This document shows, piece after piece, positions 48,001-58,346 of a stretch of DNA of 64,000 nucleotides. The stretch covers positions 72,205,990 to 72,269,989 of the forward strand of contig CM028384.1 of NCBI GenBank assembly GCA_013146195.2, in the 5' to 3' direction. Below the pieces are notes generated by a model. It did not search any database, was not told the DNA's origin, and saw nothing but the letters and a program-made list of their open reading frames with translations. Source of the stretch: Codonopsis lanceolata (taxonomy: Eukaryota; Streptophyta; Magnoliopsida; Asterales; Campanulaceae). The position numbers and the translations under genes are program-made. The number at the start of each line of letters is the position of its first letter. Within the stretch, counting starts at the first letter, position 1.

Positions 48001-48532
48001 ACTGAAAACATCTGTCAACCTTATGGGGGAAAGGTCTCTCCCTCATGCGACCGCAAGCCTTGCAGCTCCAAAAAGGTCTTATATTTCAACCCTAAAAGGC
48101 CCCAAACACTTAGCCAAACCAAATGAGGCTCAAAACTCATTCAAAGAAGGTCTAGAACTCCCATGAAACGCATTCAAAAAACTCCCGAGACAAACCAGAA
48201 CAAAGCATAACAACGTGCTAACGAAATGACAAATGAACTAGTGATCGAACGAGTAATAATATGAGACTAAGAACAAGTCAAAAGGCTAATGAATAGACTT
48301 GAATACTTTTAAGAAGCTAAAGAACAACTATGAGAACGAGGACTCCAAAAGAAAAGACGATCACACGACTAAATCTCGAACTACGTAATAAAGACGAACG
48401 TTATCACCAAAGCTCCCAAACCATCAATAGACTTAAGGAACACCTCCAACTTGAAGTCTAACATATATAAACAAGTCCATAACAATCATATTAATACCTA
48501 GGGCCTAACCGAGGTCACGAATACAAATAACA
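45013..48532 (-). mobile_element. Probable solo LTR (~3.5 kb) of a Ty3/gypsy-type element
   Basis: The + strand left end is TGTAACGACCCAACC, so the - strand reads to ...GGTTGGGTCGTTACA, a very common end of long gypsy LTRs (Tekay/Del-like). On the - strand it would begin TGTTATTTGTATTCGTGACC at 48532. Inside, GCAACTTACTGGGTCATTATGACTCA (- strand, about 45805) is the kind of motif seen in such LTRs. No gag or pol domain is present. A matching 5-bp duplication was not found (GTTTA versus CAAGT), so the right boundary is uncertain. Confidence 0.5.
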
Positions 48533-48536
48533 CAAG

Positions 48537-49020
48537 TATACTCTATCATAGGCTTCATCGATCCCTGGGTTGTGAATTTGTATGTGGTCTTAACTTGAGT
48601 GTGCTACCTGTGTATGACAACTAGACATGTTCATATCTTTATTGTCATGTAGATAGTGATATCTATTGCCTTTCTGGTCATATTTGAACTATATCCTTCC
48701 TGGAAAATGTGTCCACTACTGCCAAATACACATGAATGTGCACATATAAATTCCCTTACGACTGCAGGTTAGTAATTGGACCATCTTAAAAAGGAAGAAA
48801 TAACATAATAAAGCAGTGTGACAGGTCATGGGTTCAGCATTAATGAGCTCGTTTTCATCTCCTCTGTCTGTTACCAACTCTCATTTTATTATCGGTAGCA
48901 GCTGTCTTAGAATTTTCCGCCCTTGATTTCTTTAAACCCCATTTTAGTGTTTTTTACTATTCAATCAAAATTTGCAGTATTGGTTGGCTTTCAATTATTT
49001 ATAGCAAGACAAAAGCCTAG

Positions 49021-49053
<33 letters not shown>

Positions 49054-50844
49054 AACTAAATAAACAATCAAGGGCTAAAGAATCTACACAGACTCTTAAA
49101 CTCTAATAATGCTCAAATATTATTTGAAATATTTCTACCATCTTACTAAACTACTATGAAAACTAAAGAAGAGATCCTTACTAGGGAGATGAAAAAGAGC
49201 TCAGAAGCTATTGAATGCATTGACAAAGTTCCGAGTATCAAAAATTAAAGCTTAAGCCACGAAAATAAGATTCAATAGGTAATCACTAGAATTCCATGAA
49301 AACTTATGCAGACCTACATTTCTAATGGCTTGAAGTAAGATCTTAATAATAGAATTCAACATGTAAACCATGTAATCTTAACAACTATGGTTGCCACAGA
49401 AACTTACTTGTAAGATCCTAGCGATCTACAAAGAGAAATCCATTGATGTCATCCAAAGCATTGAATAAGTATTCTAAATACTTTGTTATCCTAAATTTCC
49501 CTTACAAACTTGAATGATTCAATCATACTTTTCGGATAAATCAGAGGACACATAAACTTATTGACTCACATGTCAAATCGGCTTAAATCTGGGAAAAGTG
49601 GTCTTCCTAGTGACCGAGAATTCTCTAACCCCCAATCCATCAATCAAAATAAAATGTCACCCTACGAATGCAACATTGTCACATTCTCATTGGGTATTAT
49701 TCGTAAAGGGGACGGTACTTCAAAAGTGTCCACAGAATATTAATAAATTTTATTCCACGCCAACTTCTATTGTTGCTCAAGGATGTCAGCAAATCCACCG
49801 TCCTTCCAAATGCTAAGATAAAAGGACGACATAAAGCTAAACGGAGTTAGGCAACTAAAACAAAGCTTTTGATTCTCATGTATCTTTCTTGGAGACCAGC
49901 ATCTGCATTGGGTGTTATTACCAACTAAATAAATCCACAATTTTGAAGAAATAGATACGAGGTTAAATACCCATGAACATGCAGCAGAATGTTACTGCTT
50001 AAATGCTCATATGGGGCATAACCAACAATGTCGAAACACTATCATCAGAACACAAATGTGTCAAGGACCTACAGGCTGAATACAATGTTTTGCTCATAGT
50101 TATTGAACCATCATTAGGCATCAACCCAGTTATCAGTCCCACCTATCAAGTTGCAAGAAATTATAATATAAAATGTTGTAATTTTTTTAGAAACTAATAT
50201 GGAAAAGTATATAAACGATAAAAAAAATTGTTGAACACAAATGAAATGGCAAAGTGAGAACTACAAAAACGTTGTCATGTTCAACCGACCAACAATGAAC
50301 GAAACAAAAAGGAACCAAAGATAAAAATAGATAGACCAAAGTCGCAATCCCACACTTGGAATTAAAAATATAAAGCTTGAGTTATGGACACTATCATCAA
50401 GACCACAAATGTGTCAATGACGTGCTCATACTTATTGGATCATCATTAGGCATCAACCCAGTTATTAGGCCCAACCCTTTCAAGTTGCATATTTGGAAGA
50501 TAAAAATTAGATGATAAAATGTTGTATTTTTTTAAAAGCTAATATGGAAAAGTATATAAAGGACAAAAAAAAAATGTTGAACACTGATGAAATCCAAAGT
50601 GAGAACTACAAAAAAAAATTATGTTCAACCGACCAACAATGAACGAAACAAAAATGAACCGAAGATAAAAACAAATAGACCATAGTTGCAATCCCACACT
50701 TGGAATTATAAATTTAGAGCTCGAGTCATCTATCGTACACCAGTGAGTTGGATTCGTGTAACTCGCTGTCAAAAAAGAGCTCCATTGTACTCCAGCCCTA
50801 GCTTCCCCAGTCCTAATACTAATTCGCGTTTGAGCCAGTTTCTT
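48537..50844. repeat. Rearranged copy of zinc finger gene intron sequence
   Basis: 48537-48915 is the complement of 31728-31197 (without the LINE insert); 48933-50844 follows in the same orientation as 29247-31091. The two parts of the intron are thus joined in a new order with one inverted, and 31092-31196 is missing. An extra ~85 bp with (TA)n(CA)n at 48988-49071 is private to this copy. No coding function. Confidence 0.88.
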
Positions 50845-50921
50845 AATTTCATCACTCTACTCTTGCAAAAAATTTCGATAAGTTCACTCTACAAATATTT
50901 TCACACTTTAATAACGGTAGT

Positions 50922-52426
50922 TGATAAGCACAAATAAGTGTTATGTTTATTTGTGGTTTTGTGCTTTATTTTGAGTAGATATCACACTTTCTCTCGATGT
51001 TTAGTTGATATCACACCTTCTCTCGATGTTTATTGTGTTTCAAAAGATTACAAGTGTTCGGAAGGTTTGTACAAAAAGTTTAAAAATTGCTTGAAGAAAG
51101 GATGAAAACAGAACACTGAATGGGCATTCGCTATCTGAGGGGAGCTGGAGCTGAAGTTGAAAACAATGTCACATTTTTAAAGGGAATTTCAAACATTAGC
51201 CAGTTCAGTAACTAGGGGATTATTATTTTCCTTAAAATAAATTGTTGGTTATTTTTTTATTTCTCTCTTGTAATTAAGGAAAAGATTAGGTTGAAAGATA
51301 GAGATAATATGTCTAGAGACTTTGTCAACAACTTCCTAGAGACTTTCTAGGAGTGGAGATGGTTACCACTATTCTCTAGGAGGAAGTTACGATAAGGATG
51401 GAAAATTATTTTATATAAGAGAATGTGGGAAGATTGGTGGAGGGAGACCACACTGAACATCACAGTACATACACTCACGCATACACTAGAAATTGAGGAA
51501 AAAATCTGAAACAACTCTTCTCCAGTTCTTCTATCACTTTTCTGGGTTTTTGCATTTTTGTTCTGAATTCATTTGTAAGTAATTTCAAGCCATGATTAGT
51601 GGCTAGTTTTATTTTCTTTCCAGTTAAATGAACAAGTAATTCTTACAAATTACTACGGTGAGATCTAATTGTTTTCATTCTCAATTAAGCACAAGTATTT
51701 ATTCATTCTCTGTTTGCTTGTTGCAAAAGGAATTGTGACTTAGAATTATTATGCTTAGTTAATGTTTGTGGTCAAAACATTAATTAACATAATAGTTCAT
51801 TGCTAGTTATAACCGTTGATCCGTAATTGTCATCGGAGTCTAACAAAGTAGCAAGTAACGTACTGTTTAGGCCTCACAAGCATTTTCGGTCTGTGTTGCA
51901 GGAATGGGTAATCTAAATTAAATGATATTGCTTCAATATGCACTGTTTAAAATCAGGTCTCTCACTCTTAATGCTTTCAAAACATTAAATCCTACGAGCG
52001 TTTCGGGGGTTGTTTTTTTATTAGGGAAATAGTTAATGAGCTTCTCTTAACTATCAAGACAGTAAGGAGAGATTGGGTATTTGGCGGTTAACTATAACCG
52101 GTTTATTTGAAGCTAATTGAGTCATTTTTGCATCTATGATCAGTAGTACAATTGGGGATTACATTAAGTTCATTGACTGGAACTTTCTCTTATTTGAAAT
52201 CAAACATCATTTACTGTTTTCTTTACATTAAATATTTTAAATTCAGTTTTTAATTATTTCATTGTTGCTAATTAGTTAGATTAAAAACCTCAATCCTTGT
52301 TTAAATTGTTTTGTTCAAATTCTTTTAAGAGGTAAATTCGACGTTCCCCGTTGATACGATCCCTACTATCCTATACTCGTTATTTGGGAAAATAAGAAAT
52401 TAATTTTGACGGTTTGACACCCGCCA
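50922..52426 (+). mobile_element. Probable solo LTR, TGATAAGC...CGCCA
   Basis: It starts TGATAAGCACAAATAAGTG and ends GACACCCGCCA, with flanks GTAGT and GTTGT (four of five bases match). A TATA-like TTTTATATAAGAGA at about 51408, followed by a less AT-rich leader-like stretch, fits an LTR promoter. Near the end is GTTGATACGATCCCTACTAT, related to GTATCAAATAATAAAGTG...TATCGATCCCAC in the opposite-strand LTR at 59583-61598. No coding domain. Confidence 0.5.
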
Positions 52427-53497
52427 GTTGTTTACCAAAAATGTAAATTTGGTCCATAAAGTGGATGTTGTTAGTTTTGTTGTATGGTAATCTATGAAAA
52501 AAACTAAAATGCCCCTTAACAATTCTATCATAATGGGCATGCTGACAAAGTTTAAAAAAAAATAGTACAAAAGTGGCTATGTGTGAGAGAGAGAGAGGCG
52601 CGGTTCTGTCCCCTTCTCCACCCCTCCCTTTTCCAATCCCTCCTCGTCGTCGTCATCTCCTTCGACCACTTCCACATCATCACCCCCTATGAACAAACAC
52701 TTTGCGACCTGTCCATCACCCACTCCCTCCACCTCGATGTTTCTCTCTCCTCACATATCTTCGAAACCTTGCAGTCACTGGAAAATTGCACCAAAGATGC
52801 AGAGTTAGGCCCAATAGTCCCCCCTCTGATCGGAACACACTATATGGAGTCAAATTAATTGGAATTGAATTTGTGGGTTTTCACATCTGGTTTTGAATTA
52901 CATATACTCATTGGTTGATTTGTTTGCTTTGTCGTGGGTGTTGAGTAAAGATTAAGTCTTTGGGGGTGGACAACAGTGACATTTCATTTGAGAATCATCA
53001 TTCGAGGCCTAAATCATGTTGCCGTCACCATATCCACCATTCACTCAATTTCAATCACATCATCTAGAAAGATATTACTTGAATACTTGATGTTCTTCGT
53101 CTGCTTACAATCACACTTTGGCTTTTTGAGTGCTTTGACGACAAGTGCGGCAACGGCAGGGACTATGATGGAGTCGTTAGCTTGGTAATTATGGACGGTA
53201 AGCTTGACGGAGTAATGGGTTTGGTGGTGGTGGGTTTGTTTTTTTGGCTTTTTTAGTGAAGAAGAAAGGTTATAATATATGTACCTTGGTATATACAGGG
53301 TTTGGTGCATTGATATCTGAGGAACTCTCCTACAAAGTCAAATGTTTTGCATTTATGGTTTTAGAATATAGGTTTAGACATAATACATTAATGTTTTACA
53401 ATTATCTTTGTTTTTCAATTTTGGGCTTCCAGATTACTTTTGGTTTCGATTTGTCAGTAGTTTTCAACTTTTCATACCCAATACGACTATCTACTAG
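52427..53497. other. Intergenic with a one-ended MULE-like terminus and GC-richer unknown sequence
   Basis: CCAAAAATGTAAATTTGGTCCATAAAG at about 52437 resembles a Mutator-type terminal repeat, but no inverted partner was found. 52580-52860 is C-rich and open for 91 codons (+) without a recognisable domain; it may be captured or leader-like sequence. Confidence 0.35.
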
Positions 53498-55299
53498 TTT
53501 AGATTAGGATTAATATATAATTTGGTCCTGAACTTGCCAATTTTGATTTATGTGGTAGCTGATGTTGAAACTTTTCTATGGTAGCTATTCAACCCAACTT
53601 TGGGCTTTATGTTAGTCCTTGGTAGCGTTATCTTTGGAAGGAACATTAAATATTTTGTAAAAAGACTAAATTGCCCCCACTAATTCTAATGAACATATAC
53701 ATTATCAATTTATTACTGAGTTGGAAATTAACCTAATATAAAATTAAAAATCAAAATTAAAAACCACCACCCAATAGTTACCTTAACCCCCTCCCCCCAC
53801 ATACACTCACACCACACCCACTTTCTTTGTATTCACACCATCACCAAGCGGCAACCTTGAATCTCCCCTCCCCCACACACATACATTCTTATTTTATTGA
53901 TGAGTTTGAAGCTTATTGTTGGAGACATTAAACACGTTAAGCTTCAATCTCGTCAACTCCACCGGAATCTCACCAAAAAGTGAACTCCCCAACAGATCCA
54001 AATAATTTGAAGATGGCAAATCCCTAATTCCACTAGGAATTTTACCACTTAAACTATAATTCGACAAATTCAAATTAGAAACTAACCAGAGACCCAACCC
54101 TGTTTGGGATTTCACCCGAAAACTTGTTCCCATGAAGCACAAGGCCCAGTAGCTTCTTTAATTCACCTTTACAACTAGGCAATTCACCTGAAAACCGATT
54201 ACTGCTTAAATCCATGCAAACAAGCTCGTGCAATTTACAAACTCTTGGCGGTAATTCAACAGAGAAATTATTGCCCGAAACCAATAACTTTGTAAGGGCT
54301 ACAACATCGGATATCGAAGCAGCAATTGGACCTTCAAACTTATTATTCGAGAGGTCTATTACCGTAAGTCTAGAAAATCCCCATAATCTAACTGAACTTC
54401 TTCGGATAACTCATTATTAGCCATACGTACATAAGTGATAGAATGAATGTAGGGGTAAGTTTGGTCCGTTTTAGTCCATTTTTTCCTTAAAAAATAGAAA
54501 ACCGAAACCAGACCAATAGTCGGGTTCTCAAAAAAATTAGAACCAGAACCAATCCATATGTTTGAGAACCAATACTTTGGTCCGGTTTTATTGGACTGGT
54601 TTAGTCCGGTTCGACCAGTTTTTCGGTTCTGAATTATGATGCCTCTAAAATTAAGTCATATCAAGTCATTTATCAAAATAAAGATATCAACTTGTCATTT
54701 TAGTTTACAACCTACATGATGAAATCAATACATAAACAACAATTAGCAAATGTTCCTAACTGAAACTAAATTTAGAAAGCAAAAACATGTATGAGAACAT
54801 CATATTTGAACATAGATGGGAACACAAAGTAAGCATGTGTAGAAAACCAAATATTTGCAATGAAACTGAAATTAAAATAGAACAATTGTTGGCATGTGTC
54901 AACTCAACGGAGATCGCTCTACCTCGGTCCCTAAATAAGTATCACTTTCTGGCTAAATTGACACACAAAACTTGATTTGACAGACTAAAAGTTGTCTCCC
55001 GTTGATTTGTTTTCCGTAGAAAAACATACAGAGATGGTAGAAAAAAATTAAACCAACACCTAATCACATTTATCAACAATGAAGCCCAAAACCTGCCAAA
55101 TGTTGTTGTCAGCAATGAAACCAAGACCTCAATTCGGATCCTTGAGACAGAAATATAGAAAAGCCTATGCAGAATATTTCCACATTCATATCTGAACTAT
55201 GTTACAAGGTAATTTAAAGGATAAGCTTGGAACAATAGAGTCAAAAACTAATTCATCTAACTTTAAGTAATTACAAAGAAAGTTCCAACCTAGTGCATG

Positions 55300-55640
55300 A
55301 GTAATGGACTTGTGTGTGTGTGTGTGTGAGAGAGAGGGGGGATTTGGTACCTGTGGCTGTGGCTGTGAGGAGAGCTGGAGAGGAGGAAGAACGAGAGATG
55401 CGAAAGAGGGAGAAAGAGACGTGAGTCGGCGAGTGACTATCAACTGTGAAGCTCCGAAGTACCGAACATATCAGCGAAGACGAACTGGCGAAGGTGGCGA
55501 CTGGCGCGTAGCCAACGGCAAAGGGAACTGGTTGCTTGATTTAGGGTTTGAGTCTTCGATTGAGATTGAGATTGAAGGGAGGAGAACGAAGAAGGGGCGG
55601 CACACACGCACAGTCGCACACACATACAACACAAATACAC
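55300..55640 (-). other. Leader-like (5' UTR/exon-like) sequence inside the hAT element
   Basis: On the - strand this block contains AAACCCTAAATC, CT-rich runs and a plausible donor (CCACAG|GTACC near 55350), resembling a plant 5' leader or first exon. It is absent from the shorter hAT relative, so it may have been captured. No recognisable protein is encoded. Confidence 0.4.
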
Positions 55641-55728
55641 AATGGTTGAATGACATAAGAAAAAAAATTAGTATTTATATTTTTCAACTAGGGTTTTATT
55701 TTGTAGGTAAAAAATAGAAATAATATAC

Positions 55729-55734
<6 letters not shown>

Positions 55735-55790
<56 letters not shown>
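55735..55790. repeat. (CATA)n(TA)n microsatellite
   Basis: CATACATACATA followed by about 24 TA units, within the hAT-like element near its right end. Confidence 0.95.
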
Positions 55791-55794
<4 letters not shown>

Positions 55795-56639
55795 CGGTCC
55801 GGTCCGGTTCCAAAACCGAATTAAAAAACCCAAAACCAAGACCAGACCAATTATTTGGTTCTTCAAAAATTCTAGACCAAGACCAAACCAAAAAATTGGT
55901 TCGGTCCAATTTTCATTGGTCTGGTCCGGATTTTTTTAAAACCTTGCTCACCCCTAATAGAATGGCAATCACCGTATGAGGCTGGAATAGTGCCGAGAGA
56001 AATGATTGTTAAAAGTCTCTAATCGACTAAAATGTTTTCTGTAACAAAGATTTGGACGTAACGAACCTTCTAAGTTATTACCGGACACATCAAATTCAAA
56101 CAAATCGGAGTTTTCGCTGAATTTAACGGCACAATACCTGATAACTTGTTATTGAAAAGTTTAACGGTTGACAGGTTAGGGTTTAGAGAACGAGCCTCTG
56201 GAATTTCTGCATGGAGACGGTTGTCGTTGAGTTAAAGTGACTGGAAAGGTAACCTTGCGAGAGAGTCCGGTATTGTGCCGATCATAATGTTTTCTAAAGT
56301 GTCGAAAAAAGCAATGAAGACAAATTAGCAAAGACGTCTGGCAATTGACCGGATAATTGGTTTTTTAATTTTAATTTTTTTTTTATTTTAGGCCAATTTC
56401 CAACTCACCAATAAATTGAGAATTTATATGTTCATTAGAATTAGTGAGGGCAATTTGTTCTTTTTACAAAATATTTAACGTTACTTCTAAAGATAACGCA
56501 ACCAGAGACTAAAATGAAGCCCAAAGTTGGGTTGAAGAGCCACCATAAGAAAGTTTCAATATCAGTTACCATATAAATCAGAATTGGCAAGTTCAGAGAC
56601 CAAATTATATATTAATCCTTTAGATTATGGGCTTTTGCA

Positions 56640-56780
56640 AGAGCTTTCAACCGAGCCGGTCGACCCGGTCCAAACCCACCGGACACAACTTAACATCGGG
56701 CCGGCCTAAGATATGTCGGGTCTCAAGAAATTCAACCTCGGCCCAACACAACTCAGTGTGTCTAGGCCTATGGTCCAAAA
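56640..56780. repeat. GC-rich GGGCCGGCC-type repeat
   Basis: Contains GAGCCGGTCGACCCGGTCC, TCGGGCCGGCC and TCGGCCCAAC. It resembles the block at 60-236 in composition and motif and may be a hAT-type terminus fragment. Confidence 0.35.
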
Positions 56781-56974
56781 AAAACTATTTATTTTAATGT
56801 TTGTTCACATTAATGCATGTGTTTATTTTTAGGGTGATAACGAGACCGGTACCTTTTGGAGATATTATAACCTCTCGAGTTCACTTTTTTTATTCAATCG
56901 GTAAAGTACACTTTTTGGGGTAAAATGTCGAAAACACCCTTAATGAATAAAATACATGCACACAAAGCCCCTGC

Positions 56975-57085
56975 CAAATATTGGGCTTCACATTACAAAA
57001 TTTGGGTCTCGCAATACAAAATTTGGGCATCACAATTCAAAATCTAGGCATCGTAATAAAAAAGTTGGGCATCAAAGCCCAAAAT
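56975..57085. repeat. Minisatellite with ~20-bp AAAATTTGGGCATC units
   Basis: About five diverged units follow one another: TTGGGCTTCACATTACAAAA, TTTGGGTCTCGCAATACAAAA, TTTGGGCATCACAATTCAAAA, TCTAGGCATCGTAATAAAAAA and TTGGGCATCAAAGCCCAAAA. Non-coding tandem repeat. Confidence 0.75.
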
Positions 57086-57352
57086 TAGACTTTGGAAATG
57101 GGAAAAAAATATTACTTTCTCTCTCTCTTTCTAGACATGGGGAATGACAAAAAGTCTATTCTTTCTCCCTCACACACATATTTCCAATTTACTTTTCACA
57201 CACACACTCTCTCTCTCTCCCCTTTGGGAATTCTTCTTGCTCGTTCTTTACCCAGTTGTTAACTTTTTTTTTTACCTAAAGGTTAGAGGGGACATAGACC
57301 GTACCTCAACCTTTAATTTTTTTATAATTATTTTAATGCCTTGAAAGGCTAC

Positions 57353-57421
<69 letters not shown>
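57353..57421. repeat. (TA)n microsatellite
   Basis: About 34 TA units in a row, directly beside the tRNA-related array. Confidence 0.97.
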
Positions 57422-57424
<3 letters not shown>

Positions 57425-57735
57425 CCTTTGGTGTGGCTCGAACAAATGGTACCTTTGGTGAGGCTTTGAACACCCGACCTCTCGGTTGAGAGTAGTTAAG
57501 TCCTAGGGTGCCTCTAGTAGGGCTTGAATACTCAACCTCTCCGTTAAGATAAGTGAGTAGCTAAATGAGGCCTTTGGATAAGGCTTTAACAACAACGATG
57601 CCTCTGAAGAGGCTTGAACACCTGACCTCTCTATTGAGAGTTGTAAAGTCCAGGGTGTCTCTAGTGAGACTCGAACACCCAATCTCTCCGTTAAGAGAAG
57701 TGAGTAGTACCAGTTGAGCTAGAGCTCGTTGGTAC
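57422..57735 (-). repeat. Array of diverged tRNA-related (SINE-head) units
   Basis: Units of roughly 80-140 bp repeat the theme GCCTCT(A/G)GTGAGGCTTGAACACCC ... CTCTCCGTTAAGAG ... GTGAGTAG. The clearest, read on the - strand, has CTAGCTCAACTGGTA (A box) at about 57722 and GGGTGTTCGAGTCTC (B box) at about 57670. It is thus derived from tRNA or a tRNA-derived SINE. No intact tRNA fold is apparent. Confidence 0.65.
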
Positions 57736-58140
57736 CCAGTTGTTAACTCCCTAGCTCTTTTCTCCACTAAAATTTATTTTCTCTTTTCTTCCAATTTTAC
57801 ACATAACCAGCGAAATGAATGTCAATCTCTTCCTACGAGATCTTGTTTCTAAGTCTCTCGAAATTGGCATGCTTCACAAGAAATGGGTACAATATTTTCT
57901 TTTTTCTACTGTATTAATTTTAAGTTAATATTGCGAGGGAATGATTCAAGGGACAATTTTATATAATTTCAATATTTGATGTAAGTAGAAGTAATTAATT
58001 CCTGAATTTACTCATTTACTTCTCTTCCATTGTACTTGGTAGGACGATTTCTTCGTGTTGCTTGGCGGCTATGACCACGTGATTCCTAGTCTTTTATAAC
58101 TATTTGGCAATAGCTCTACCAAATATGAATGAGGAAATGG
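57736..58140. other. Unassigned; possible small spliced frame
   Basis: An ATG at 57815 opens 24 codons to a GT at 57887, and after an AG near 58042 another open piece reaches a TAA at 58097. The resulting ~42-residue peptide matches nothing I recognise, so I do not call a gene. Confidence 0.2.
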
Positions 58141-58144
58141 AAAC

Positions 58145-58290
58145 AACGATGCCAACATCGGAAGTAACAATGCTCACATCGGAGGTAACGAAACCCACAA
58201 CGATGCCCGCAATTTAGGCATCGTAAGTTCCGACGACACTCACAATTTAGGCGTCGTAAGTTCCGACACAGGGGTCGTAAGTTCTTAAGG
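58145..58290. repeat. Short tandem-like repeats with GCATCGTAAGTTCCGAC
   Basis: Two or three units of CAATTTAGGC(A/G)TCGTAAGTTCCGAC, and before them ACATCGGA(A/G)GTAAC units. GGCATCGTAA also occurs in the 56975-57085 minisatellite, suggesting a common origin. Confidence 0.55.
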
Positions 58291-58346
58291 AGAAATCTTG
58301 CTCAATTTCACGTTTGAATTCTTTGCAAACATCGTCTTCCTTTCAG

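Larger units (their letters stand above)
54450..55956. mobile_element. hAT-like non-autonomous element nested in the LRR fragment
   Basis: Its ends are TAGGGGTAAGTTTGGTCCG and, inverted, TAGGGGTGAGCAAGG. The 8-bp host sequence ATAGAATG lies on both sides (54438-54445 and 55957-55964), with an extra AATG at the left junction. Removing the insert restores the reading across the LRR motif (DCHSI into TYVRM). Subterminal regions are rich in GGACC/GGTCC, with a (TA)n tract about 165 bp from the right end, as in the smaller relative at 62469-63117. The central 55300-55640 is GC-richer and looks like acquired host sequence. Confidence 0.85.
53894..56350 (-). pseudogene. HAESA-like (HSL2-type) LRR receptor ectodomain fragment, captured and disrupted
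   Basis: On the - strand from about 56350 leftward, LRR units read in family order: LSGQLPDVFANLSSL, LNPNLSTVKLFNNKLSG, GTIPASYGDCHS, then after the hAT insert YVRMANNELS, VSGNNFSVELPPRVCKLHEL, MDLSSNRFSGELPSC, NKFSGEIPNRVGSL, LNLSNYSLSGKIPSGIRDLP and EIPVELTRLKLNVFNVSNNK. The pattern, especially YGDCHS and the LKLNxFNVSxNKL end of the LRR block, is what I know from HAESA-LIKE 2-type receptor kinases. Signal peptide, transmembrane and kinase segments are absent. Stops and frameshifts are frequent, particularly right of the insertion. Its parent gene is not in this window. Confidence 0.85.
53498..56627. mobile_element. Pack-MULE-like element with perfect 9-bp target duplication, carrying an LRR receptor fragment
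   Basis: TTTAGATTA flanks the element on both sides (53498-53506, 56619-56627). The ends (53507-~53700 and ~56430-56618) are inverted repeats of about 190 bp: GGATTAATATATAATTTGGT at each end, then TGAACTTGCCAATT, CCCAACTTTGGGCTT and ACTAATTCTAATGAACAT. A 9-bp duplication with long TIRs is diagnostic of Mutator-like elements. The interior holds no transposase, only an LRR receptor fragment on the - strand, later split by an hAT-like insertion (54450-55956). Without that insertion it is about 1.6 kb, a typical Pack-MULE size. Confidence 0.92.

Noticed and set aside
52437..53497. A third Pack-MULE
   Set aside because: Only one MULE-like terminal sequence is present, with no inverted partner or target duplication.
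55304..55717. 137-codon + strand frame in the hAT-like element
   Set aside because: It is low-complexity Gly/Arg/Glu-rich translation of CT/GA-rich leader-like sequence, without a domain.
57422..57735. Functional tRNA genes
   Set aside because: A- and B-box-like words are present but no full cloverleaf or terminator is visible; units are diverged and repeated.
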